In this document: in pieces, positions 7,491 to 16,655 of the stretch
How positions within the stretch are numbered: the stretch's first letter is position 1
Layout: each line of letters starts with the position of its first letter
Assembly (NCBI GenBank): GCA_026391805.1
Contig: JAPLDJ010000016.1
Span: 186,001-250,000 of the forward strand
DNA length: 64,000 nucleotides
Direction of reading: 5' to 3'
Source: Bacteroidota bacterium
GTDB taxonomy: Bacteria > Bacteroidota > Bacteroidia > Bacteroidales > FEN-979
Notes under the pieces: model-generated
What the model was told of the DNA's origin: nothing
Seen by the model: the letters and a program-made list of their open reading frames with translations, nothing else
Database searches by the model: none
Program-made: the position numbers and the translations under genes

Positions 7491-9734
7491 ATGAAAAAAG
7501 AAGCGAAAAGTAACCGTGAAATCTTTAAAGGCAGTAAAAAGGGAACCAGGATAACAACACCTTTGGGGGATAAAATCCAGTTGACCAGGAACCTGCTGAC
7601 TAAAATTCCCAACCGTGTGATTGGAATAGATGTTTATCCAACCGTCCTCAAAAAAGGGAAAGTTCCCCTGACCAGGGAAAATATCGAGGCGACTTTTAAG
7701 AAGTTCTTAGTGGAAAATAAGACGCTCTTTAAAGTTGTGTCTAAAGATCTGAAAATGATTTCAGCGAAAAATATCAACAAGCGGTGGTATGTCAAATACG
7801 GGCAGTATTACAAAGGCCTTCCCGTATACGATGCCGTCGTAAACGTGGAATCATCCGAAGACGGCAAGGTAAGCTCATTCGCCACAAACTACCAGCCTGA
7901 TATCAAAGTAAGCATTGTTCCGAAGGTGAAACTGGAAAAAGCTATTGATAAAGCAACAGCAACATATCCGAAAAAGGATTCAAAGAAACTGAACCAAAAA
8001 GAGAGCATCCTGATCATCTACCCGGAAAAAATAAAAGACAAAATCGTCCATCATCTTGCCTGGAAATTATTGCTGGCCGGGGAAAAAACCAACCCGGAGA
8101 CAGAGAAGTATTTTATCATCGATGCTCATGACGGAAAAATAATCCGGTCATACACCGCTAATTTCCCGGGTGCAGATGTTACGGGCACGGTCCTCGGCGA
8201 GATCTATCCAGCAGTTCCGACCGACCCGGTAACCACGATGCCCATCAGGCACAGTTCGGTAGAAATTGAGGATGCAGGTACGGCAACCACGAACCACTCC
8301 GGCGCTTACTCCCAACATGTTCCCTGGTTTTGGGGGTTGATTTCACCCAGGCACGCCATATTCAAACTCGAGGGCCCCTATGCGCATGTCGAGAACAGCA
8401 ACGGCGCAGATTACACCGAGACCAGGGTGTGTGATACGGACAACCCGTGCGACCTGACCTGGACCGCCACCGACAGGGACCATATCAACCTCTTCTACCA
8501 CATGAACCTTTACCACGACTGGCTGGAAAGCGAACTTGGATACTCGTGGGTCAACCTGGACGGGACAAGCCGGTTCAACGCCCAGGTCAACTTCGGCTTC
8601 TCCAATGCCTATGCAGGCAATCCCATGACCTTCGGCACCAATAACTTTGCGAGAAGCAGTGACGTGATCTGCCACGAATGCACACACAACATTTTGTGCT
8701 ACGAATACGGCGATTATATCGGCTGGCCCAACAATTACACGGAAGCCTATGCTATGGACGAAGGCTTTGCGGACTATTTTTCCTGTAGCTATACCAATGA
8801 TTCAAGGCATGGCGAAGGCTATTCAGCAAACCCCAGGAATCTGGACAATAACACCCAATACTCCGGGAAAAGCAGTTTTAACCTCGAAGGCCACACCGGG
8901 GGAACGATCATTGCCGGAGCAGCCTGGGTGCTGCGTCAGCGGTTTGTCAGCCTCTATGGCGCATCAGGTGCGAGAATAGCGGATCAACTCCTTCTGGAAG
9001 CGCACCAGATACTCTCGACATATCCCAGGAATTATTACTTCTCCGATCCCCGTGAAAGCAACCTGCTTTCTGCACTTTACCGGGCTGCTGACATTGACAA
9101 CAATCTGCTGAACGGATTCCCTTACTTTAATGATATCCAGCAAGCATTCCACGCCCACAACCTCCTCCAGGCGGTCCTCGAAAGCGGAGACAGCTTCGAC
9201 TTCTCTAGCAACATCCTGGGCAGCTTTACCGGGGGCGATCTTTACTACTACCAGGGTAAATTCTGGGCAAACAATTACCACCAAAAAGGAGTAAAAGACC
9301 TGGGGGATATCGGAAACGCTGACCTGGCAACCGTCAGCATCCCCACCTCGGGCTTCACACGCTTTGGAGTAGCCGCAGCCCTGAACCATACCTATGTATC
9401 GATTGCGCAAGACGGGGAAACAGCAAGCTATATCGCATTTCGGGTTACGGCCATCAGCGCCGACAAATCAACAGTAACCATACGGCACCTCTACCGGTTC
9501 AATCCCAGCTGGCATGTCGCCAATCTCAATTCTAAAGAGATCCATAAACTGGACTGTCACTGGGCTTCCCTGATGCATGATCACAATAAATTATTCTGCA
9601 AGGATCTGAGTGAAGTAGCCAAGCTCATCAGAGAGAATGGATACAACGGGTGTCATTACTGCCTCCCCAGGTATGATACAGATACGCGAAGCATCACTAA
9701 AGTCCTGAAAAACCTGGAAGAAGATTTAGCGTGA
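7491..9734 (+). CDS. Thermolysin-like (M4) metallopeptidase with C-terminal Cys/His-rich domain
   Basis: 747 aa; 'DVICHECTHNILCYEYGDYIGWPNNYTEAYAMDEGFADYFSC' contains HExxH (HECTH) and a downstream E; N-terminal FTP/PepSY-like propeptide region; tail 'KEIHKLDCHWASLMHDHNKLFCKDLSEVAKLIRENGYNGCHYCLP'. Confidence 0.85.
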   Translation: MKKEAKSNREIFKGSKKGTRITTPLGDKIQLTRNLLTKIPNRVIGIDVYPTVLKKGKVPLTRENIEATFKKFLVENKTLFKVVSKDLKMISAKNINKRWYVKYGQYYKGLPVYDAVVNVESSEDGKVSSFATNYQPDIKVSIVPKVKLEKAIDKATATYPKKDSKKLNQKESILIIYPEKIKDKIVHHLAWKLLLAGEKTNPETEKYFIIDAHDGKIIRSYTANFPGADVTGTVLGEIYPAVPTDPVTTMPIRHSSVEIEDAGTATTNHSGAYSQHVPWFWGLISPRHAIFKLEGPYAHVENSNGADYTETRVCDTDNPCDLTWTATDRDHINLFYHMNLYHDWLESELGYSWVNLDGTSRFNAQVNFGFSNAYAGNPMTFGTNNFARSSDVICHECTHNILCYEYGDYIGWPNNYTEAYAMDEGFADYFSCSYTNDSRHGEGYSANPRNLDNNTQYSGKSSFNLEGHTGGTIIAGAAWVLRQRFVSLYGASGARIADQLLLEAHQILSTYPRNYYFSDPRESNLLSALYRAADIDNNLLNGFPYFNDIQQAFHAHNLLQAVLESGDSFDFSSNILGSFTGGDLYYYQGKFWANNYHQKGVKDLGDIGNADLATVSIPTSGFTRFGVAAALNHTYVSIAQDGETASYIAFRVTAISADKSTVTIRHLYRFNPSWHVANLNSKEIHKLDCHWASLMHDHNKLFCKDLSEVAKLIRENGYNGCHYCLPRYDTDTRSITKVLKNLEEDLA

Positions 9735-9777
9735 GACTTGTCTTTGGAGTAACTTGTCATTACGAGGACCCCGGGTA

Positions 9778-9814
9778 GTTAGAAGTGGCGGGTCCCGGAC
9801 CCGCCACTTCTAAC
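9778..9814. repeat. Perfect 18-bp-arm palindrome
   Basis: GTTAGAAGTGGCGGGTCC-C-GGACCCGCCACTTCTAAC, 44 bp after the protease stop; possible terminator or REP-like element. Confidence 0.75.
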
Positions 9815-10016
9815 GGTTATGCCGGGCACGCGTCAGAGATTTATCCGCCTTTGGAGGACGCGCGCCAGCCAGGGGTGCTTAAAATTTTCGGGCACGCGCT
9901 GCAAGCGTGCGTCAGCCATGTTTCACAGAAATTTTTTCTCCCCCTCGCCTTCAGGAGAGCCTGCCGGTAGGCAGGGGGGCAGGGGGGTGAGGTGCTCAGA
10001 CTTCAGACTTCAGACC

Positions 10017-11072
10017 TCAGACCTCCGTCTTCCGCTTATCAGGAAATATCATGGAAAGCAGCACGAAGAACGCCAGGATCCCGATGATGATTCCGAGCGA
10101 CATGCGCGTGGAGATGTGCAGGGCGAAGACCATCTTTACGCCGATGTAGGAGAGCAGGAAGGCCAGTCCGAGCTTGAGGAAGCGGAAGCGGTTCATGACG
10201 TTCAGCACGAGGAAGAAGAGGGAACGCAGTCCGAGGATGGCAAAGATGTTCGAGAAGAAGACGATGAGCGGGTCGCGGGTGACGGAGAAGACAGCCGGGA
10301 CCGAATCGACGGCGAAGAGGACATCGGAAAATTCAATGACGATCAGAACGATGAGCAGCGGGGTGATGTAAAACTTTCCGTTCTGCTTTACCCAGAAATG
10401 CTTTCCGGCCGGCTCATGGGTGACGGAAAAGAACTTCGACACCAGTTTTACAACGGGATGATGCTGCGTGTCGATCTTCCCGGCCGTTTTGCCTTTAAAG
10501 AACTCCCATCCGAGCTTGGCTCCCATGTAGATCAGGAGCACCCCGAATACGATGAGGATCCATTCGAACCGCTGGATCAGCGCGCTGGCCACGAAGATAA
10601 AGACAAACCGCATGATGATGGCGCCAAGGATGCCCCAGAAAAGGACCCGGTGATAGTACCGCTGCTCGATGCTGAACGAGATGAAGATCATGATGATCAC
10701 GAAGATGTTGTCGACCGACAGGGAATATTCGATCAGGTAGCCAGTGAGGAACTCGAGGGAGAGGTTGCGGTTGTATTCGGTGATGGCCGCCGGTAAGTCA
10801 GAGCCGGTGATATTGATCGGATGGTGGTAAAGGTTGATCAGCGACTGGATATCGGCCTTGTCGCGGATGGTATGAAGTTCATACCCGAAGAACCGGAGCA
10901 GCAGGTAAAAGATGATGGCGAGGCTGACCCAGAGGATGGTCCAGCCCAGGGCTTCACGGAACGACGGTGCATGACTTTTTTTGTTGAAAACCCCCAGGTC
11001 CAGCGCCAGCATCAGGATGATGAACAGGATAAAGGCAAAAAAGACGATTATTTCATGCAGACCGGTGAGCAT
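10017..11072 (-). CDS. TerC/Alx-family integral membrane protein
   Basis: 351 aa polytopic protein; 'LALDLGVFNKKSHAPSFREALGWTILWVSLAIIF', 'EYSLSVDNIFVIIMIF', 'EFSDVLFAVDSVPAVFSVTRDPLIVFFSNIFAILGLRSLFF'. Confidence 0.9.
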   Translation of the reverse strand: MLTGLHEIIVFFAFILFIILMLALDLGVFNKKSHAPSFREALGWTILWVSLAIIFYLLLRFFGYELHTIRDKADIQSLINLYHHPINITGSDLPAAITEYNRNLSLEFLTGYLIEYSLSVDNIFVIIMIFISFSIEQRYYHRVLFWGILGAIIMRFVFIFVASALIQRFEWILIVFGVLLIYMGAKLGWEFFKGKTAGKIDTQHHPVVKLVSKFFSVTHEPAGKHFWVKQNGKFYITPLLIVLIVIEFSDVLFAVDSVPAVFSVTRDPLIVFFSNIFAILGLRSLFFLVLNVMNRFRFLKLGLAFLLSYIGVKMVFALHISTRMSLGIIIGILAFFVLLSMIFPDKRKTEV

Positions 11073-11162
11073 TTATCAGGATATAAATGAGTATCAAAAC
11101 GGAAGTCAAAATTAGGAAAAATTATTAATTTTGCCGATCCTTTGAAGGATTACTGAACTCAT

Positions 11163-12668
11163 ATGAAAGACATCATTGCGCTGAACCCGAATCCACTCAT
11201 CCGCTTTCTCGAAAAACCCAGCAAGGATTTTACCAAGCATGACCTGATCCGCTTCATTGAATCGAACGGAATAGAGATGGTCAATTTCCGGTACGCCGGA
11301 GCCGACGGACGGTTAAAGACACTGAATTTCATCATCAACAACCGGCGTCACCTCGACAGCCTGCTGAGCGCCGGGGAGCGGGTGGACGGCTCAAGCCTTT
11401 TCCCCCATTATGTTGAGGCCGGGTCGAGCGATCTGTACGTGATACCGCGTTACCGGACGGCCTTTGTCAATCCGTTTTCAGCCGTTCCCACACTTGACAT
11501 CCTTTGTTCCTATTACGATAAAGACGGTTTACCCTTTGCCAACTCACCCGAGTACATCCTGCGAAAAGCGCATCAGGCGCTGAAGGATCGGACGGGCATG
11601 AGCTTCGAGGTGATGGGCGAGCTGGAATATTATATCATCAGCGATAAAAAATTGCTGTTTGAAGGGTTGGACCAGCGGGGATATCATGAATCAACCCCTT
11701 TCATCAAATGGGCCGATCTCAGGACGGAAGCCATGCATGCCATCGCCAAATGCGGGGGCAACATCAAGTACGGCCATTCGGAGGTCGGGAATTTCTCGGA
11801 AGGCGTTTTTGCCTTTGAGCAGAATGAGATCGAATTTATCCCTGTACCGCTGGAAGAGGCAGCCGACCAGCTCATGATTGCAAAATGGGTGCTGCGATCG
11901 CTCGCTCATAAAGCAGGCGTTACGGCGACATTCGCTCCCAAGATCACCACGGGGAAAGCCGGCAGCGGCCTTCACATTCATACAAAGCTGAAGAAAGGCG
12001 ACCAAAACGCGATGGTCGACAACGGCGGGCTTTCGGATACCGCGAAAAAAGCCATTGCCGGGTATGTCGACCTGGCGCAATCGCTGACAGCCTTCGGGAA
12101 TACAATACCCACGAGCTATTTCAGGCTTGTCCCTCACCAGGAGGCGCCGACGAACATCTGCTGGGGCGACCGCAACCGGTCGGTGCTGGTCAGGGTGCCG
12201 CTCGGATGGAACTCAAAGAACTGCATGATCTCCGACTGCAACCCCGCCGAAAAAGAACCTGACCAGGATTTCAGGCGCCGGCAGACGGTTGAATTCCGCT
12301 GCCCGGATGGTTCGGCCGACATCTACCTGCTGCTGGCCGGTCTTACCGTTGCTGCCCGGCACGGACTGGAGATGAAGAACGCGCTGAGCGTTGCCAAGGA
12401 GACCTACGTGGATGTGAATGTCTTCGAAGAAAAGCATAAAAGCAGGACCCATCACCTGAAACAACTTCCGGATTCCTGCTGGCATTCTGCCGATTGCCTT
12501 GAAAAGCAACGGGCAGTCTATGAAAAATACAACATCTTCCCTCATCAGATCATCGACGGCATCATTAAAAAGCTGAGAAGTTACAATGATGAGCAACTCA
12601 GGACAAGCATAAAGGACAACGAAAAGGAGATCCTGAAACTTGTAAACCAGTACCTGCATTGCGGATAG
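11163..12668 (+). CDS. glnA: Glutamine synthetase family protein (GlnA-like)
   Basis: 501 aa; 'EVMGELEYYI', 'GKAGSGLHIHTKL', 'HQEAPTNICWGDRNRSVLVRVPLGW', 'VEFRCPDGSADIYLLLAG'. Confidence 0.85.
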   Translation: MKDIIALNPNPLIRFLEKPSKDFTKHDLIRFIESNGIEMVNFRYAGADGRLKTLNFIINNRRHLDSLLSAGERVDGSSLFPHYVEAGSSDLYVIPRYRTAFVNPFSAVPTLDILCSYYDKDGLPFANSPEYILRKAHQALKDRTGMSFEVMGELEYYIISDKKLLFEGLDQRGYHESTPFIKWADLRTEAMHAIAKCGGNIKYGHSEVGNFSEGVFAFEQNEIEFIPVPLEEAADQLMIAKWVLRSLAHKAGVTATFAPKITTGKAGSGLHIHTKLKKGDQNAMVDNGGLSDTAKKAIAGYVDLAQSLTAFGNTIPTSYFRLVPHQEAPTNICWGDRNRSVLVRVPLGWNSKNCMISDCNPAEKEPDQDFRRRQTVEFRCPDGSADIYLLLAGLTVAARHGLEMKNALSVAKETYVDVNVFEEKHKSRTHHLKQLPDSCWHSADCLEKQRAVYEKYNIFPHQIIDGIIKKLRSYNDEQLRTSIKDNEKEILKLVNQYLHCG

Positions 12669-12709
12669 CTGCCCGCTGTGACCTTTTTCATTTAATTTAA
12701 ACTCTGAAC

Positions 12710-14902
12710 ATGGATAACATTCGATTCAGGGCGTTGGAAATTTCCATTCAGCGGAAACGGAAACCCGTTGAATTTCCCCAGGGAAAAGCGTCCGATTATT
12801 TTGGAGAGATGACCTTCAACAGTTCGGCCATGAAGGAATACCTTCCGGCTGAAGGCTACCGCCAGTTACGCAATGTCATTGACAAAGGCGGGAAGATCGA
12901 CCGGAAGACGGCCGACCTTGTTGCCGCCGGAATGAAGGCATGGGCATTGGCCAAAGGCGCCACCAATTACACCCACTGGTTTTTCCCGCTGACCGGCCTG
13001 ACGGCTGAAAAGCACGATTCCTTCCTCGATCCCATTGAGGGAGGGAAAGCCATCGAGAACTTCAGCGGATCCAACCTCTCGCAACATGAACCCGATGCCT
13101 CCAGCTTCCCGAGCGGGGGCATGCGATCGACGTTTGAGGCACGCGGGTACACGGCATGGGATCCGACTTCGCCGGCCTTTATCATCGATAAGACCTTGTG
13201 CATCCCGACGCTGTTTGTCTCTTACACAGGGGAACCGCTCGACTACAAGACCCCATTGCTGAAATCGCTCGCCGCCATTGACAAAGCTGCCGTTGATGTT
13301 TGCCGCTATTTCGATAAAAACGTATCAAAGGTCCATGCGACCCTTGGCTGGGAGCAGGAGTATTTCCTGGTCGACAGTGCCCTGTATGCAGCGCGTCCCG
13401 ACCTGGTCCTGACCGGGCGGACGCTGTTCGGAAATGCCTCCGCGAAGGATCAGCAGCTGGAAGATCATTATTTCGGTGCCATCCCGCAACGGGTGATCGC
13501 CTTCATGCAGGAGCTGGAGATTGAAGCCCACCGGCTGGGGATCCCCGTTAAGACAAGGCATAACGAGGTAGCGCCCAACCAGTATGAATGTGCGCCGGTG
13601 TTCGAGGAGGCCAACCTCTCGGTCGACCACAACCAGCTGATCATGCACCTGATGGAGAACATCGCAAAGAAGCATGATTTCACGGTCCTCTTCCACGAAA
13701 AGCCATACGCAGGCGTGAATGGTTCGGGCAAGCACAACAACTGGTCGCTGGCCACAGATACAAAAGAGAACCTGCTGTCGCCAGGGAAAACCCCGCTGGA
13801 AAACCAGCGTTTCCTTGTCTTCCTTGTCAATATCATGAAAGCGGTGTATGACAATGCCGATTTGCTTCGCGCGATCATTGCAACGCCCGGGAACGATCAT
13901 CGCCTGGGCGCCAACGAAGCTCCGCCGGCCATCATCTCTGTGTTCCTCGGCGCCCATCTCTCCTCGATGATCAGCCTGATCGAAAAGAGCGATAAAAAGA
14001 TCAGCCTGACCGCGCGGAAAGGAAATTCCGCCCTGTTCAAAAACCTCCCGCGCATCCCGGAGATCCTGGTGGATGAGACCGACCGGAACCGCACTTCGCC
14101 CTTTGCCTTCACCGGGAATAAATTCGAATTCCGGGCTGTGGGAAGCTCGCAGACCTGCGCGCCGGCGATGATCGTCCTTAACCTGATCCTTGCCGACCAG
14201 CTGAAGAAGTTCAAATCGGATACCGATAAGCTGATCAAGGGCAAGATGAGTAAGGACGATGCCATTTTCACCGTGCTGAAAAAATACATCCATGAATCCA
14301 AAAACATCCTTTTCGAAGGGAACAGCTACAGCCAGGATTGGGTGGAAGAAGCGGCACGCAGGAAACTTTCCAACCACCGTACCACCCCGAGTGCGCTGAA
14401 GGCATTCACTTCACGAAAAACCGTCAGGCTGTTTGAAGATAACAAGGTGCTGAGCGGCCGCGAGCTGCATGCCCGCCACGAGATCCACCTGGAGGATTAT
14501 ACCAAGAAGCTCCAGATCGAATCCCGCGTCCTAGGCGACCTTACCACCAACCACATCATCCCGGGTGCGATCAAATACCTGAACACCCTGTGTGAATGTG
14601 TCCAGCGGATGGAGGATGTTCTCGACCGCCATACCTTCTCGATGGTTTCCGGGAGCCAGGTTGAGACCATCACTGAGATCTCGGAACACATTGCCAAAGT
14701 GAAGACGTTTGTTCACGAGATGCTGGAAGCACGGAAAGCTGCAAACAGGATCACCGATGCGGAAGAAAAAGCATTCGCTTATTGCGATAAGGTATTTCCC
14801 TATTTCGATAAGATACGGTATCATACCAACAAGCTTGAACTTCTGATCGATGATGAGATCTGGTCGTTGCCCAAGTACAGGGAGCTATTGTTTGTAAGGT
14901 AG
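12710..14902 (+). CDS. glnN: Glutamine synthetase type III
   Basis: 730 aa; 'YFGEMTFNSSAMKEYLP', 'GWEQEYFLVD', 'TRHNEVAPNQYECAPVFEEANLSVDHNQLIM', 'NGSGKHNNWSL', 'NRTSPFAFTGNKFEFRAVGSS', characteristic of GSIII. Confidence 0.95.
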   Translation: MDNIRFRALEISIQRKRKPVEFPQGKASDYFGEMTFNSSAMKEYLPAEGYRQLRNVIDKGGKIDRKTADLVAAGMKAWALAKGATNYTHWFFPLTGLTAEKHDSFLDPIEGGKAIENFSGSNLSQHEPDASSFPSGGMRSTFEARGYTAWDPTSPAFIIDKTLCIPTLFVSYTGEPLDYKTPLLKSLAAIDKAAVDVCRYFDKNVSKVHATLGWEQEYFLVDSALYAARPDLVLTGRTLFGNASAKDQQLEDHYFGAIPQRVIAFMQELEIEAHRLGIPVKTRHNEVAPNQYECAPVFEEANLSVDHNQLIMHLMENIAKKHDFTVLFHEKPYAGVNGSGKHNNWSLATDTKENLLSPGKTPLENQRFLVFLVNIMKAVYDNADLLRAIIATPGNDHRLGANEAPPAIISVFLGAHLSSMISLIEKSDKKISLTARKGNSALFKNLPRIPEILVDETDRNRTSPFAFTGNKFEFRAVGSSQTCAPAMIVLNLILADQLKKFKSDTDKLIKGKMSKDDAIFTVLKKYIHESKNILFEGNSYSQDWVEEAARRKLSNHRTTPSALKAFTSRKTVRLFEDNKVLSGRELHARHEIHLEDYTKKLQIESRVLGDLTTNHIIPGAIKYLNTLCECVQRMEDVLDRHTFSMVSGSQVETITEISEHIAKVKTFVHEMLEARKAANRITDAEEKAFAYCDKVFPYFDKIRYHTNKLELLIDDEIWSLPKYRELLFVR

Positions 14903-15087
14903 TTGATGAGCTGACGAGTTAATAAGTTGATGAGGTTTTCGTGTCTTTCGTGTCTTCTTCGTGGACTTTCGTGAAATAATTCTTTGTTACACGAAAGCTT
15001 ACAAAATTCTATTGTGTTCTAATGTGACTATTGTGGTTAAAAAGATGACAACGAACAGTTGAAAATCAAGCATCTAAAAAATACAGT

Positions 15088-15169
15088 TGTCATTTTGTCG
15101 GTTGGAGATCAGGATGTTGTGTCATTTTGTCCGATAATTTCATTAGAAATCCGTTGGTACAGAAATTGA
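15088..15169 (+). promoter_or_regulatory. hsp20 upstream region: two TGTCATTTTGTC sites plus sigma54-like TTGGTAC-N5-TTGA
   Basis: TGTCATTTTGTC at 15088-15099 and 15120-15131 (32 bp apart); TTGGTACAGAAATTGA at 15154-15169. Confidence 0.4.
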
Positions 15170-15219
15170 CTGATGGAGGCCAAACACAATGTATAAATTA
15201 AATTATGGAGGATTAAGTT

Positions 15220-15645
15220 ATGGCTATCATCAGATTTAACAGACCAAACGCTTTAACAGACGCTTTTCAGAACTTTTTCGATTCTGATTTTGTAGACATC
15301 TTCAACCGCAGGGGGATTGATCCCGCCGCAAACATCATCGAGCATCCCGATGCTTTTGAGCTGGACCTTGCCGCACCGGGACTGAAGAAAGACGATTTCA
15401 AGATCCATCTTGAGAACAATATACTGACAGTTTCGTCTGAAGTGGAAGACTCGAAAGAAGAGGAAGGCAAGAATTACACGCGTAAAGAATATCATTACAG
15501 CTCGTTCAGCCGCTCGTTCAACTTACCGAAGACCATCGATCTTGAAAAGATCAAAGCCGATTATGATAACGGCATACTGAAGGTCATGCTTCCGAAGAAG
15601 GACGAGGCTAAGCTGGATGTACGCAAGGAGATCAAGATCTCGTAA
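15220..15645 (+). CDS. Hsp20/alpha-crystallin small heat shock protein
   Basis: 141 aa; 'AANIIEHPDAFELDLAAPGLKKDDFKIHLENNILTVSSE...YSSFSRSFNLPKTIDLEKIKADYDNGILKVMLPKKDEA'; GGAGG at 15206-15210. Confidence 0.95.
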   Translation: MAIIRFNRPNALTDAFQNFFDSDFVDIFNRRGIDPAANIIEHPDAFELDLAAPGLKKDDFKIHLENNILTVSSEVEDSKEEEGKNYTRKEYHYSSFSRSFNLPKTIDLEKIKADYDNGILKVMLPKKDEAKLDVRKEIKIS

Positions 15646-15662
15646 CTGTTTGCCAGAGGTTG

Positions 15663-15698
15663 AAAAAGGATCACTTTTGATAAGTGGTCCTTTTTTTT
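15663..15698 (+). terminator. Rho-independent terminator after hsp20
   Basis: GGATCACTT-TTGAT-AAGTGGTCC hairpin followed by eight T. Confidence 0.75.
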
Positions 15699-15734
15699 GC
15701 ATTTTTCAGTACTTTTGCCGCTTCTTCTGACGCC

Positions 15735-16655
15735 ATGAACCGTAACCTGAAGGCACACGCCGCACTGCTGCTCACCACACTGATCTTCGGGATACACTAT
15801 TCGATTGCCAAGAACATCATGCCCGTTCCCTTTCAGCCGATGCAGCTGCTTTTTCTCCGTTCGTTCGGTGCCGTGATTCTTTTCTGGGTCTTCCAGCGGT
15901 TTTATATCCGGGAAAAGGTTGAACGCAGGGATCTCTGGATGCTGGCCATCTGCGGTTTTTTCGGCTTTGCCGCTAACCAGGCGCTCTTTTACAAGGGGCT
16001 GAACCTCACCACACCGGTGGATGCCTCCATCATCCATGTCCTGAATCCTGTTTTTGTGCTGGTTTTTGCCAGCATCCTGATCCATGAAAAGGTGACGGTT
16101 TCAAAGATCCTGGGAATCGTCCTGGGCGCCGGCGGAGCGCTGATGCTCATCCTTTACGGCCGGTCGGTGAACATGAGCACAAATTCCTTTGCCGGCAATA
16201 TCCTGGTGATGGCAAACATGTTCTGCTATGCCATCTACATCGTATTGCTCAAACCCATGGTCGCAAAATACCATTCCATGACCATTCTCAAGTGGGTTTC
16301 ATTTTTCGGCCTGCTATGCATTCTTCCGTTTTGTGTTAAGGGAATGACGGAATTCCGGCCGGCAACTGTTTCAGTGAATGGCTGGCTGGGCGTAACATAT
16401 GTCGTAGTCCTCAACACCTTTGTAGCCTACCTGCTGATCAATTTCGCACTGCAAACCGTCGAAGCCAGCATGGTGAGTTATTATACGTACCTGCAGCCGG
16501 TCATTGCATCGGTGATGTCGCTTTCACTGGGAACGGAGATCATTACTTATCCAAAGATCGTTGCCGCCATCCTGATCTTTGCAGGGGTGTACATCGTCAA
16601 CCGGAAGAGCTGGAGGATGTCCGGCAGGCTAAAGCAGGTGCCTGAAGGGGATTAG
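15735..16655 (+). CDS. EamA/DMT-superfamily transporter
   Basis: Ten-TM EamA-type protein; likely start MNRNLKAHAALL at 15735 rather than 15684. Confidence 0.9.
   Translation: MNRNLKAHAALLLTTLIFGIHYSIAKNIMPVPFQPMQLLFLRSFGAVILFWVFQRFYIREKVERRDLWMLAICGFFGFAANQALFYKGLNLTTPVDASIIHVLNPVFVLVFASILIHEKVTVSKILGIVLGAGGALMLILYGRSVNMSTNSFAGNILVMANMFCYAIYIVLLKPMVAKYHSMTILKWVSFFGLLCILPFCVKGMTEFRPATVSVNGWLGVTYVVVLNTFVAYLLINFALQTVEASMVSYYTYLQPVIASVMSLSLGTEIITYPKIVAAILIFAGVYIVNRKSWRMSGRLKQVPEGD

Noticed and set aside
10017-10796. Long plus-strand ORF 9819..10796 (325 aa)
   Set aside because: Antisense to the TerC gene; highly charged (E/D-rich) shadow translation with no domain pattern.
13325-14377. Minus-strand ORF of 350 aa
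   Set aside because: Antisense shadow of the GSIII gene.
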